Part shown: one piece after another, positions 55,892-64,000 of the stretch
Layout of the letters: the number at the start of each line of letters is the position of its first letter
Numbering within the stretch: position 1 is the first letter of the stretch
Assembly (NCBI GenBank): GCA_001464615.1
Contig: LNFI01000020.1
Span: 1 to 64,000, forward strand
Length of the DNA: 64,000 nucleotides
Direction of reading: 5' to 3'
Source of the DNA: Sphingomonadales bacterium Ga0077557
Lineage (GTDB): Bacteria > Pseudomonadota > Alphaproteobacteria > Sphingomonadales > Sphingomonadaceae
Notes under the pieces: generated by a model
Seen by the model: only the letters and a program-made list of their open reading frames with translations
Databases searched by the model: none
What the model was told of the DNA's origin: nothing
Translations under genes and position numbers: made by a program

Positions 55892-56599
55892 CTATTTCAG
55901 CAGAAAGCGGACCGATAACCTTGCCGTTACCGCCGATTCGCCCGGCATAATCGTCGTATCCGCCGCTTCCTTGGCGCGAGCATAGAGCACTGGCCCCGGG
56001 CTGACGGCTTGGTCGCCGCTTTCGCTGATCGACAGGATTCGGACGACTGACAGCCCGGCGGCGCGCGCATATAACGTCGCGCGAGCGCGGGCACGCTTCA
56101 CCGCATCGGTCCGGGCGTCGTCGAGCGCGGCATCGGGATCAGCGAGCGACAGGATCGGCCCCTCAATCTGATTGGCACCTTGTGCCACCAGCGCATCCAG
56201 GATCGGGCCGCTGGCGCTGATGGTGCGGAACCGAACCGAGACCGTGTTGGTCGCCTGATAGCCAGTGATCACCGGCGGTTGATTATCCGCATAGCGATAT
56301 TGCGGACTGAGCGTTGCCGCCGTGGTGGTCACATCGCGGGCAGCAACCCCGGCACGGCTCAATGCCGCGAGCACCTGCGCCATGCGGGCCGCATTATCGG
56401 CAAGCGCCGCCGATGCCGTCGCCGACTGCGTGACCACCCCGGTGCGGATCGTGGCCAGATCGGGAACTCGGCTTGTCGTGCCTTCCGCAACCACATCCAA
56501 TATCGTCCCGTCCATCATCGCGGCGGGTTGGGGGGATTGCGCAACGACCGGCGCCAGCGGCAGGGCAATAGCCAGCCCGGCCAGAATCAAACCTCGCAT
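55892..56599 (-). CDS. SIMPL domain-containing exported protein
   Basis: A 235-residue periplasmic protein with signal peptide MRGLILAGLAIALPLAPVVAQ. The SIMPL (DUF541) domain fills the rest: ILDVVAEGTTSRVPDLATIRTGVVT, then NAARMAQVLAALSRAGVAARDVTTTAATLSP-like helices and AVKRARARATLYARAAGLSV. The family includes BP26-type outer-membrane and periplasmic antigens of uncertain function. It faces the preceding terminator and stands between two GlsB/YeaQ-type genes. Confidence 0.88.
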   Translation of the reverse strand: MRGLILAGLAIALPLAPVVAQSPQPAAMMDGTILDVVAEGTTSRVPDLATIRTGVVTQSATASAALADNAARMAQVLAALSRAGVAARDVTTTAATLSPQYRYADNQPPVITGYQATNTVSVRFRTISASGPILDALVAQGANQIEGPILSLADPDAALDDARTDAVKRARARATLYARAAGLSVVRILSISESGDQAVSPGPVLYARAKEAADTTIMPGESAVTARLSVRFLLK

Positions 56600-56684
56600 C
56601 GCATTTCTCCTATCAGCACCCGAATCGGTTGCTCAGAACGATGCTATGCCGATCCAATCGGAATGCTGGCTGAACAGCCGCGCG

Positions 56685-56954
56685 TCAGCGTGTGCGGCGC
56701 GTGACGACGACCCGGTAAAGGATCAGCAACACGATGGATCCTCCAGTTGCCGCTGCATAGCTTTGCCAACCATTGGCGATCTGCCAACCCATTGACTGAG
56801 CAACGAAACCGGCTAACAAAGCGCCTGCAATGCCGATCAGGATGGTAACGATGAAGCCGCCAGGATCCTTGCCGGGAAGGATGATTTTCCCCAGAACGCC
56901 TGCGACTAGGCCGATCAGAATCCATCCAAGAAAGCTATTCTGCAACAGCATCAT
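56685..56954 (-). CDS. GlsB/YeaQ/YmgE family stress membrane protein, second copy
   Basis: An 89-residue membrane protein: FLGWILIGLVAGVLGKIILPGKDPGGFIVTILIGIAGALLAGF is the canonical family sequence with the LPGKDPGG loop, followed by a third helix and a basic tail (VVVTRRTR). It is more typical than the copy at 55551, which lacks this loop. GGGGAG precedes the start; the two adjacent ATGs (56954, 56951) are equivalent. It is transcribed toward the SIMPL gene. Confidence 0.92.
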   Translation of the reverse strand: MMLLQNSFLGWILIGLVAGVLGKIILPGKDPGGFIVTILIGIAGALLAGFVAQSMGWQIANGWQSYAAATGGSIVLLILYRVVVTRRTR

Positions 56955-57101
56955 CCTTCTCCCCGGCAGCATCTGTTCGCGCCAGCCGGTTAACTCGCCC
57001 GCCCACGCGATCGATGCAACCGATTCTTGGCGGATACTGGCCTTGGGCGGTCTTGCGGCAGCGCGGAAAAATGGGCAATGGCCCGGCATGAAGACGGCCT
57101 C

Positions 57102-57128
57102 TTGAGGTCGGTGCATTATTTATATAAT
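57102..57128 (+). promoter_or_regulatory. Possible promoter of the RND efflux operon
   Basis: A perfect -10 hexamer TATAAT (57123-57128) lies 53 bases before the adaptor start, in a locally AT-rich patch. A TTGAGG at 57102-57107 could be the -35 box, but the 15-base spacing is short, so only the -10 box is persuasive. Confidence 0.45.
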
Positions 57129-57181
57129 ACAGCGCTTGGGAACGGCGCGGCATCTGCCTCGCCCGTGAGAGATTGAGTCAC

Positions 57182-58366
57182 ATGAATTACGAATCGGGCG
57201 CGGTGAACAATAACGGTCGGCTGTCCTTTTCGGGCGAAGCTGCTCCACGCCCTCGGCGTTGGTGGATATTGGTGCTGGTGGCAGTCCTCGCTGTTGTGGC
57301 GGCAGTGTATTTCTTTTCGTCCGGCTCGTCCGAACCGAAGACCCCGCCTGCTGGCGCCGGCGCTGGGTCGCAGGCACCGACGGTTACTGTTTCCGTGCCA
57401 GGCCTCCAACAGGTCGGTCGGACCATTTCGGCAACCGGCACGCTCGCCGCCAAGATCGATATGCCGGTGGGCATTGTCGGCGAAGGTGGGCTCGTGACTC
57501 AGGTGTTGGTGCAACCCGGTCAATGGGTCCGCGCTGGACAGGTATTGGCAACGATTGACCGCTCGGTTCAAGTGCAGACGGCGGCATCGCTCGCCGCCCA
57601 GATCACTGTTGCGCGCTCGGATGCCCGGCTAGCGCAGGCCGAACTCGATCGGGCAGCGGCCCTGGTTGAACGCGGCTTCATCTCCAAGGCCGATCTCGAT
57701 CGCCGTGCCGCAACGCGCGATGCCGCCAATGCGCGCGTCAATGTTGCCCAGGCGCAGTTGGGAGAGGCCAATGCCCGCACCGGTCGGCTCAATATTCGTG
57801 CCCCCGCTGCTGGCCTGGTGCTGACCCGCAATATCGAACCTGGCCAGGTGGTTGGCGGGGGGTCGGGTACCTTGTTCCGGCTCGCCAAGGGCGGTGAGCT
57901 CGAATTGCGCGCCACGCTCAGCGATGCTGATATGACCGCAATCAAGGTTGGCTTTTCGGCCAATGTCACACCGGTCGGCAGCGATCGCAGCTTTTCCGGG
58001 CGTATCTGGCAGGTTTCGCCCGTGATCGATCCGCAGACCCGCCAAGGCATCGTCCGGATTGCGCTTGGCTATGATGCCGCGCTTCGGCCCGGTGGCTTTG
58101 CCGCCACCATCATTGCCGCAGGCACCAGCGACGTGCCGTTGCTGCCGCAATCGGCTGTGCAGAGCGATCCCAAGGGCAATTATGTCTATATCATCAATGC
58201 CAAAAACGAAGTGGTCCGCCAATCGATCAAGGTCGGCCAGGTCTCCGACGCTGGCGTCGCCATCGCCGAAGGGTTGACGGGCACCGAACGCGTCGTCGTC
58301 TCCGCAGGCGCGTTTCTTAATCCGGGGCAAAAGGTGGCGCCGGTCACCCAGAAGAAGCAGGGCTAA
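57182..58366 (+). CDS. RND efflux periplasmic adaptor subunit (HlyD/MFP type)
   Basis: A 394-residue membrane-fusion protein with an N-terminal anchor (RRWWILVLVAVLAVVAAVYFF). A lipoyl/biotinyl half (LVTQVLVQPGQWVRAGQVLATID), a coiled-coil hairpin (ARLAQAELDRAAALVERGFISKADLD), a second lipoyl half (NIRAPAAGLVLTRNIEPGQVV) and beta-barrel domains follow. It links the inner-membrane pump encoded next to an outer-membrane channel, which is not in this window. ATG 57182 is chosen over TTG 57173. Confidence 0.93.
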   Translation: MNYESGAVNNNGRLSFSGEAAPRPRRWWILVLVAVLAVVAAVYFFSSGSSEPKTPPAGAGAGSQAPTVTVSVPGLQQVGRTISATGTLAAKIDMPVGIVGEGGLVTQVLVQPGQWVRAGQVLATIDRSVQVQTAASLAAQITVARSDARLAQAELDRAAALVERGFISKADLDRRAATRDAANARVNVAQAQLGEANARTGRLNIRAPAAGLVLTRNIEPGQVVGGGSGTLFRLAKGGELELRATLSDADMTAIKVGFSANVTPVGSDRSFSGRIWQVSPVIDPQTRQGIVRIALGYDAALRPGGFAATIIAAGTSDVPLLPQSAVQSDPKGNYVYIINAKNEVVRQSIKVGQVSDAGVAIAEGLTGTERVVVSAGAFLNPGQKVAPVTQKKQG

Positions 58367-58371
58367 TCAAT

Positions 58372-61300
58372 ATGGGTTTCCGCAACATCTCTGCCTGGGC
58401 GATCCGTAACCCTGTTCCGCCGATCGTGATGTTCATCGCGCTGCTGCTGCTTGGCATTGGCAGCTTTATGACGATGGACGTCAATAACGAACCGGACATC
58501 GATTTCCCAGCCGCGCAGATCCAGGTGTCGCAGCCGGGCGCCGCGCCGACCGAGATCGAAACCCAGATCACGCAGCGCGTGGAATCGGCGATCCGCAGCA
58601 TCAACGGGGTCGATGAAATCAATTCCAACGTCAGCGAAGGGTCAAGTTCCACCTTCGTCACCTTCGCAATCGGCACGCCCATCGACCGCGCCGTTAATGA
58701 TGTTCGCAATGCGCTTGACCAGATCCGCAGCGATCTCCCCGATGGCATTTTGGAGCCACAGGTGTCGCGCGTCGATATTAGCGGCGATGCCATTGCCTAT
58801 CTGTCCGCATCGACCACTGCCATGACGCTTGAAGAGCTGAGCTGGTACGTCGACGATACCGTATCGAAAAAGCTGCTCGGGGTGCCCGGGCTGGCGGCTG
58901 TGAGCCGCAATGGCGGCGTCAATCGCGAAATTCGCGTCATTCTGGATCCCGTCAAACTTCAGTCGCGCGGCTTGACGGCGGTGCAAGTCAACCAGCAACT
59001 GCGGCAGACTAACCTGAACGCGGCAGGCGGTCGCGCCCAGATCGCGGGTTCCGAACAATCCGTGCGCGTGCTCGGCAATGCGCGGTCCGCGCTGACCTTG
59101 GGCGACACCCAAATTGCCCTTGGCGGGGGCCAGACCGTTAAGCTCTCAGATATTGCGACCATCAAGGACCTCTACGCCGAACAGCGATCACTGGCGATCC
59201 AGGATGGCCGCCAAGTGCTCGCCTTCAGCATCGAAAAGGCCAAAGGCTCCTCCGACGTCACCGTTTATGATGCGGCGACCAAGGTGATCAAACAGCTCGA
59301 AAAGGACAATCCCAAGGTCAAGTTCACTGAGCTGTTCAACAGCGTGGATTACACCAAGACGCAATATCATTCGGCGATTGAGGCGATGGTTGAGGGCGCG
59401 GTTCTCGCGGTCATCGTCGTCTTCATCTTCCTGCGCGATTGGCGGGCAACGGTGATTTCAGCCATTGCCATCCCGCTTTCCGCAATTCCCGCCTTCTGGT
59501 TCATGGATTTGATGGGCTTCACGCTGAACGGGTTGAGCTTGTTGGCGCTGAGCCTGGTGGCCGGCGTGCTGGTCGACGATGCGATCGTGGAGATCGAGAA
59601 TATCGTCCGCCATATGCGGATGGGTAAATCCGCCTATCAGGCATCGATCGACGCGGCTGACGAGATCGGCCTTGCCGTGCTGGCAACGACGATGGCGATC
59701 GTCGCGGTGTTCCTGCCGGTTGGTCTGATGCCCGGAATCTCAGGGCAGTATTTCAAGAATTTCGGCCTGACGATTGTCGTCGCGGTACTGATCAGCCTGG
59801 CCGTCGCGCGGCTGATAACGCCGATGGTCGCTGCCTATTTCCTCAAGGCCAAGGGGAGCGCCAGCCACGGCGAAGGCTGGTGGATGGATCGTTATATGGA
59901 GGCGCTGCACTGGTCGGTGACGCATCGCTGGAAAACGCTGGGCGTTGGCGCTCTGGCGCTGGTGGCGACCTTTATTGGCTTTGCCGGATTCCCGGGCGTT
60001 CTGAATCCCATCCCGCTGACCTTCCAGCCGGCCCAGAATACCGATTACAGTCGGATCCGCATTCAGCTTGCACCGGGATCGACGCTCAAGCAGGCGCAGG
60101 ACGTTGCATTGCGGGTCGGCGCAATCATCAAGGACGCGCCCGAAGTGCAGAACGCCTTCACCAATGTCGATGTGGGCAGAGCCAGCATCTTCATTACCCT
60201 GAAGGCGAAGCGTGACCGGACGAGCATTGAATTTGAGCGCGCCTATGCCCCGCAGCTTTCGCAAATTGCCGACGCGCGCGTCAATTTCCAGTCGCAGGGC
60301 GGCGGCGGCGGATCAGGCCGTGATATCACCATCACCCTGGGCGGGTCCGATCCCGTGCAACTTGCAAAGGTCGCCGACGAGCTCGTTGACCAGATGAGTG
60401 GTTTGCCCGAATTGCGGGCGCCGCGCGTCAACGGCGACCTTCAGCGTCCGGAAATCACAATCCGGCCCCGCATGGATCTGGCCGCGAACCTGGGCGTCAC
60501 TACGGCGGCGCTGAGCCAGTCGATCCGCATCGCCACCTTGGGCGATATCGACCAGAATGTCGCGAAGTTCTCCCTTTCGGATCGCCAGATCCCGATCCGC
60601 GTTGCGCTGTCCGAAGATTCACGCCGTAATTTGTCGACGATCGAAAACCTGCCGGTGCCGACGTCCTTGGGCGGATCGGTGCCGTTAAAGGTCGTCGCCG
60701 ATATCGGTTTTGGCGCAGGGCCAACGCAGATCCAGCGCGCGAACCAGACCCGGCGGATTACCGTCGGTGCAGACTTGGCACCCGGCAAGGTCACCGGTGA
60801 CGCCAATCCGAAGATTCAGGAACTGCCCGCGATCAAGAATCTGCCAGTCGGTGTAACCCAGCTCAAGCTGGGCGATGCAAAATGGATTCCCGAGCTGCTC
60901 TTCAACTTCGTCGTCGCGGTGATCTCCGGCATCTTGCTCGTGTTCGCGGTACTTGTGCTGCTGTACAAACGGGTGATGCCGCCGCTGGTGAATATGGGCT
61001 CGTTGATCCTCGCCCCGCTGGGCAGCGCCATCGCGCTTCGCCTTACCGGTGATGCATTGTCCCTACCGGTGTTCATCGGGCTGTTGATGCTGCTTGGCAT
61101 CGTCGCCAAAAATTCGATCCTGCTCGTGGATTTCGCGCTGGAAGAAATGGCCAAGGGCGTCGACAAGACGACCGCGATCATGGATGCCGGGCATAAGCGC
61201 GCACAGCCGATTGTGATGACGACGATCGCGATGGTCGCGGGGATGGTGCCAATCGCGCTGTCGCTAACCGGCGATGCCAGCTTCCGCGCGCCGATGGGCG

Positions 61301-61530
61301 TAACGGTGATCGGCGGCCTCATCCTTTCGACCTTGCTCACGCTGGTGATTGTGCCCGCCGGGTTCAGCATCGCTGTCGGGATTGAGGAATGGATTGGCCC
61401 ACGGATCGGTCGTCGCTTGCTGACCTATAAGGCGGGCGATGACGGTGTGCCGGTGATTGACCTCAAGCCAAATGGCCCCCGGCCGATTGGCTATGCCCCC
61501 GGGGATGGCGAACCGCAGCCAGCGGAGTGA
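58372..61530 (+). CDS. RND efflux transporter permease (AcrB/MexB-like)
   Basis: A 1052-residue proton-driven pump with 12 membrane helices and two large periplasmic loops. It starts FRNISAWAIRNPVPPIVMF; helix 4 carries the proton-relay Asp pair (GVLVDDAIVEIENIVRHM), and PIVMTTIAMVAGMVPIAL is the repeat-two family segment. It begins five bases after the adaptor stop. Substrates (drugs, detergents, metabolites) cannot be named. The sequence N-terminal to the first loop differs from classical HAE1 drug pumps (MTMDVNNEPDIDFP), like many environmental RND proteins. Confidence 0.95.
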   Translation: MGFRNISAWAIRNPVPPIVMFIALLLLGIGSFMTMDVNNEPDIDFPAAQIQVSQPGAAPTEIETQITQRVESAIRSINGVDEINSNVSEGSSSTFVTFAIGTPIDRAVNDVRNALDQIRSDLPDGILEPQVSRVDISGDAIAYLSASTTAMTLEELSWYVDDTVSKKLLGVPGLAAVSRNGGVNREIRVILDPVKLQSRGLTAVQVNQQLRQTNLNAAGGRAQIAGSEQSVRVLGNARSALTLGDTQIALGGGQTVKLSDIATIKDLYAEQRSLAIQDGRQVLAFSIEKAKGSSDVTVYDAATKVIKQLEKDNPKVKFTELFNSVDYTKTQYHSAIEAMVEGAVLAVIVVFIFLRDWRATVISAIAIPLSAIPAFWFMDLMGFTLNGLSLLALSLVAGVLVDDAIVEIENIVRHMRMGKSAYQASIDAADEIGLAVLATTMAIVAVFLPVGLMPGISGQYFKNFGLTIVVAVLISLAVARLITPMVAAYFLKAKGSASHGEGWWMDRYMEALHWSVTHRWKTLGVGALALVATFIGFAGFPGVLNPIPLTFQPAQNTDYSRIRIQLAPGSTLKQAQDVALRVGAIIKDAPEVQNAFTNVDVGRASIFITLKAKRDRTSIEFERAYAPQLSQIADARVNFQSQGGGGGSGRDITITLGGSDPVQLAKVADELVDQMSGLPELRAPRVNGDLQRPEITIRPRMDLAANLGVTTAALSQSIRIATLGDIDQNVAKFSLSDRQIPIRVALSEDSRRNLSTIENLPVPTSLGGSVPLKVVADIGFGAGPTQIQRANQTRRITVGADLAPGKVTGDANPKIQELPAIKNLPVGVTQLKLGDAKWIPELLFNFVVAVISGILLVFAVLVLLYKRVMPPLVNMGSLILAPLGSAIALRLTGDALSLPVFIGLLMLLGIVAKNSILLVDFALEEMAKGVDKTTAIMDAGHKRAQPIVMTTIAMVAGMVPIALSLTGDASFRAPMGVTVIGGLILSTLLTLVIVPAGFSIAVGIEEWIGPRIGRRLLTYKAGDDGVPVIDLKPNGPRPIGYAPGDGEPQPAE

Positions 61531-61553
61531 GCGATCGGACGAATATGCTTGTG

Positions 61554-61579
61554 AACAATCCCGTGGTTGAGGGATTGTT
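61554..61579 (+). terminator. Hairpin between the RND pump and DUF445 genes
   Basis: A perfect 9-base stem, AACAATCCC (61554-61562) with GGGATTGTT (61571-61579), has an eight-base loop and ends in only three Ts. It could be a weak terminator for the efflux operon. It also holds GAGGG, the only ribosome-site-like sequence before the DUF445 start at 61586, so it may instead affect translation of that gene. Confidence 0.5.
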
Positions 61580-61585
61580 TCGACG

Positions 61586-62851
61586 ATGAACCTGTTCGCT
61601 CGCCCAGACAGCCGTGATCAAGCCCCCCCGGCGGCGTTGATCCGCATGCGCGCCATCGCCACCGGGCTGCTGGTTGCGATGGCCGCGCTCTATCTGATCG
61701 CGCGCAGCCTGGTGGACGTGCACCCGCTATTCGGTTTCGTCCGCGCCTTTGCGGAGGCCGCCATGGTCGGCGGCCTGGCCGACTGGTTCGCGGTCACTGC
61801 CTTGTTCCGCCACCCCGGCGGCCTGCCGATTCCCCACACCGCGATTATCCCGCGTAACAAGGACCGGATTGGCGACAACCTCGCCGCTTTTCTGCGCGAT
61901 AATTTCCTGGTGCCGGGTGTGGTGGCGCGGCGGATGCGGCGGCTTGATCTGGCCTCGTCGGCAGGCCGCTGGCTGGCCAGCCCGTCGGGCGGTGACGGTC
62001 GGCTGCGGCGTGGCGCGTCGCGCCTCGCGGCCGATTTGCTTGAAGCGTTCGATCAAAAGCGGCTGGGCGGGATGGTCAAGGCGACGATCGGCCAGCGGCT
62101 GCGTGCGCTTGATGTCGCCCCGCTGCTTGGTCAGGCGTTGGAGGCAGCGATCGCCAAGGATCGTCATTTGCCGCTGCTCAACGGCATTATCCGCTGGGCC
62201 GGGCGAACGCTGTCGGCCAACGAGCACCTTATCCGCGCCATGGTGCATGAACGCGCCGGATCGATCATGCGCTGGACCGGCCTTGATGAAACGCTCGCCA
62301 ACAAGATTATCGACGGGCTTGATCAGATGCTCGTCGATATGGCCGAGGACCCCGGTCACCCGTTACGCGCCAAAGCCGAGGAGGGTCTGGCCAAGCTCGC
62401 CTTTGATCTGCAATTTGATGCCCCGATGCGCTTGCGTGCTGAGGCAATGAAGCTGGAGATCATTGAAAATCCGGCGATGCAAAATTGGCTGGACGGGCTG
62501 TGGGAATCGGCCCGGCACGCGATGCTGCGAATTGCGCGTGACCCTGATGCCGGGCGCGAAGGCAAGCTTGGCGAAGCACTGCATCAACTGGGCACGACGT
62601 TGCAGGAAGATGCTCGGCTGCGCGCCACCATCAATCGTTTCGCGCGCCGCGCGGCTGTCGGCACGGCAGCCGATTATGGCGATTCAATCGTTCGACTCGT
62701 TTCTGAGACGATTCGCGGCTGGGACGCCAACACGATCACCCGGCGCATCGAAAACGCGGTTGGTCGTGATCTGCAGTTCATTCGCATCAATGGCACAATC
62801 GTCGGCGGGCTGGTCGGGCTGGTGATCCACAGCATCGATCTGGTGCTGTGA
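61586..62851 (+). CDS. DUF445 (YjiN-like) membrane protein
   Basis: A 421-residue protein of the DUF445 family. An N-terminal membrane span (GLLVAMAALYLIARSL) is followed by the conserved GFVRAFAEAAMVGGLADWFAVTALFRHPGGLPIPHTAIIPRNKDRIG, a long helical domain, and a C-terminal membrane-facing NGTIVGGLVGLVIHSIDLVL. The function is not established. It may be read through from the RND operon, with a hairpin between. Confidence 0.9.
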   Translation: MNLFARPDSRDQAPPAALIRMRAIATGLLVAMAALYLIARSLVDVHPLFGFVRAFAEAAMVGGLADWFAVTALFRHPGGLPIPHTAIIPRNKDRIGDNLAAFLRDNFLVPGVVARRMRRLDLASSAGRWLASPSGGDGRLRRGASRLAADLLEAFDQKRLGGMVKATIGQRLRALDVAPLLGQALEAAIAKDRHLPLLNGIIRWAGRTLSANEHLIRAMVHERAGSIMRWTGLDETLANKIIDGLDQMLVDMAEDPGHPLRAKAEEGLAKLAFDLQFDAPMRLRAEAMKLEIIENPAMQNWLDGLWESARHAMLRIARDPDAGREGKLGEALHQLGTTLQEDARLRATINRFARRAAVGTAADYGDSIVRLVSETIRGWDANTITRRIENAVGRDLQFIRINGTIVGGLVGLVIHSIDLVL

Positions 62852-62858
62852 CGGCGCT

Positions 62859-63533
62859 TCAGTCGGTCCAGTCGAGCACGGGCCAACCCTCCGCAGCGGC
62901 GAGCTGCCTGAGCGCGGGATGTGGATTGACCGCATAAGGTAGATCAGCCCAAGCCAGCGTGGGGCCATCGGAAACATGATCGGAATAAAAGGCGATCGTC
63001 GCGTCCGCCCGCGCTACGCCCTGGTCGGCCATCCAGGCGCTGATCCGATCAAGCTTGGCCATGCCATAACAATTATCGCCATCGATCAATGCCGTTACGC
63101 CGCCATCCAAAGCATGGGTCGATTCGGTCGCGATCACCGCATCAAAGCCAAGATCTGCAGCGATTGGGTCGACATAGCAGCGAAAGGAGGCCGTCGCGAG
63201 CACGAGGCGACGTCCAGCGGCCCGATCGCTGGCGATCTGCGCCCGCGCCGCCGACCAAACCCCGCGGGCAGCGATCTTGTCAGCGAACCCTGCAGCGAGC
63301 ATCGCCATCGCCGGGGCCGGCACGACCCGACCGAGCATCAGCCGAAACGCAATTTGTTTAAGCTGTCCACGATTAACCAGCCCGATTGCATAGCCCAGCC
63401 CCGCCCCGCCCAGCAGCGGCAACAGCGCGAGCCGCCATGGCGCCCGACGGCGAGCGGCATAGAGGAGGAACGGCGTCCAGGTTGCCGCCCGGGTGATTGT
63501 CTTGTCCATATCGTAAATGGCGATGTCCTGCAT
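62859..63533 (-). CDS. HAD-IB family phosphatase
   Basis: A 224-residue HAD hydrolase similar to SerB/PSPase-like lipid or sugar phosphatases. Motif I is YDMDKTITRAATW with the nucleophile Asp, motif II LATASF, and motif III/IV DATIAFYSDHVSDGP. A hydrophobic cap segment (WRLALLPLLGGAGLGYAIGLV) suggests contact with membranes. It converges on DUF445 and is divergent from the MlaE-type gene. Confidence 0.88.
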   Translation of the reverse strand: MQDIAIYDMDKTITRAATWTPFLLYAARRRAPWRLALLPLLGGAGLGYAIGLVNRGQLKQIAFRLMLGRVVPAPAMAMLAAGFADKIAARGVWSAARAQIASDRAAGRRLVLATASFRCYVDPIAADLGFDAVIATESTHALDGGVTALIDGDNCYGMAKLDRISAWMADQGVARADATIAFYSDHVSDGPTLAWADLPYAVNPHPALRQLAAAEGWPVLDWTD

Positions 63534-63595
63534 GTCTCAACCATAGACAGCTATGTTCTTGCCGATCCAGCGCGATTGCAGCAAAGAATGATCCG

Positions 63596-64000
63596 ATGGG
63601 CGCGATGGCTGAATTTTCACATGAAAATGTCGGCGGTGCCGACACGCTACGCTTTAGCGGCAGCTTGTCATTGCCCAAGCTGGGCGATTTCCCCAATCGA
63701 CTGCGCAATTTTGATGGCCCTGTCGATCGCCTTGATCTCAGCCGGGTCGAGCGGATCGATACGGTTGGGGCTTGGCTGATCTACCGCTTTGCCGAAGAAC
63801 ATGGCGCGCGGATTGAGGGGTTGAACCGCGACGCAGCGCATCTGCTCGATCAAGTATCCGCCGCCGATCAACAAGTTGCCATGCGCCCCGAATCGGCCGG
63901 CCCATTAGTCCGCGTGATCGGGGAGATCGGCGAAGCAACGATCATGACCTTCAAGACGATGTACGGGCTGCTCGATTTTTTCGGCGCGACCTGCATCGCC
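63596..64000 (+). CDS. MlaE-type ABC transporter permease with STAS domain, 5' part
   Basis: The frame is open from ATG 63596 to the window end (135 codons). Residues about 1-100 form a STAS-like domain (ADTLRFSGSLSLPKLGDFP .. VDRLDLSRVERIDTVGAWLIYRFA), and the following GEIGEATIMTFKTMYGLLDFFGATCIA matches the start of the MlaE permease domain. Such fusions move phospholipids between the membranes. ATG 63605 is an alternative start. It is cut off at the window edge, so its partner ATPase and MlaD genes would lie beyond it. Confidence 0.8.
   Translation, partial: MGAMAEFSHENVGGADTLRFSGSLSLPKLGDFPNRLRNFDGPVDRLDLSRVERIDTVGAWLIYRFAEEHGARIEGLNRDAAHLLDQVSAADQQVAMRPESAGPLVRVIGEIGEATIMTFKTMYGLLDFFGATCIA

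Overview
The window is chromosomal DNA of a GC-rich alphaproteobacterium, most likely a member of the Sphingomonadales. The evidence is the gene content and gene order: serC-serA-hisZ-purA; smc-dsbA-dciA-mutY; hslV-hslU; pdxH facing dnaJ, fabI and aroC; SciP (DUF1153), a CtrA-pathway protein of alphaproteobacteria; a DUF6356 protein; and REP-like palindromes of the CTCCGGCGAAGGCCGGAG and CCCTCCCGC..GCGGGAGGG kinds. Most of it is core genome with short spacers and many 4-base stop/start overlaps. I see no rRNA, tRNA, CRISPR array, insertion sequence or phage gene.

Layout. 1-6.3 kb: a Tat-type dienelactone hydrolase, then an accessory pair made of a surface lipoprotein with two TbpB-like barrels on a 35-unit Pro-Thr stalk and its Slam-type outer-membrane exporter, then a decayed dienelactone hydrolase 3' end and a glycosyltransferase. 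6.3-10 kb: M28 peptidase, LD-carboxypeptidase and a divergent atypical Mur ligase, suggesting cell-wall recycling. 10-12.4 kb: a compact regulated operon of two paralogous four-helix membrane proteins, an XRE repressor and an alpha/beta hydrolase. 12.5-18 kb: DUF898 and M48 membrane proteins, a hydrolase with a TPR protein, and the glyoxalase pair gloA-gloB. 18-23.3 kb: hslVU with a REP doublet between the genes, an esterase and a penicillin-acylase-family enzyme. 23.4-32 kb: smc, two DsbA-like thioredoxins, dciA and mutY, a serine hydrolase and nudC. 32-41 kb: pheA, a membrane-anchored cytochrome c, a LOG protein, then serine, histidine and purine biosynthesis (serC behind a structured leader, serA, hisZ, purA). 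41-50 kb: aroC, a DUF4160-DUF2442 pair inside the aroC-fabI operon, a YihY protein, a DnaJ-like protein, a transglutaminase plus ATP-grasp/alpha-E peptide-modification pair, and pdxH. 50-55 kb: a CDF transporter, a PhzF enzyme, a DCC protein, a serine hydrolase, mnmA and sciP. 55.5-64 kb: two GlsB/YeaQ-type membrane proteins flanking a SIMPL protein, an RND efflux adaptor and pump, a DUF445 protein, a HAD phosphatase, and a MlaE-type permease cut by the window end.

The most unusual items are the Slam/TbpB-like pair with its low-complexity stalk and flanking dienelactone-hydrolase repeat, the DUF4160-DUF2442 pair translationally coupled into the essential fabI-aroC operon, the self-regulated paralog-membrane-protein/XRE operon with two operator-like palindromes, and the ATP-grasp/alpha-E/transglutaminase locus. 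Three convergent gene pairs end on the same shared CTAA tetranucleotide. The first 241 bases hold no gene that I can support.
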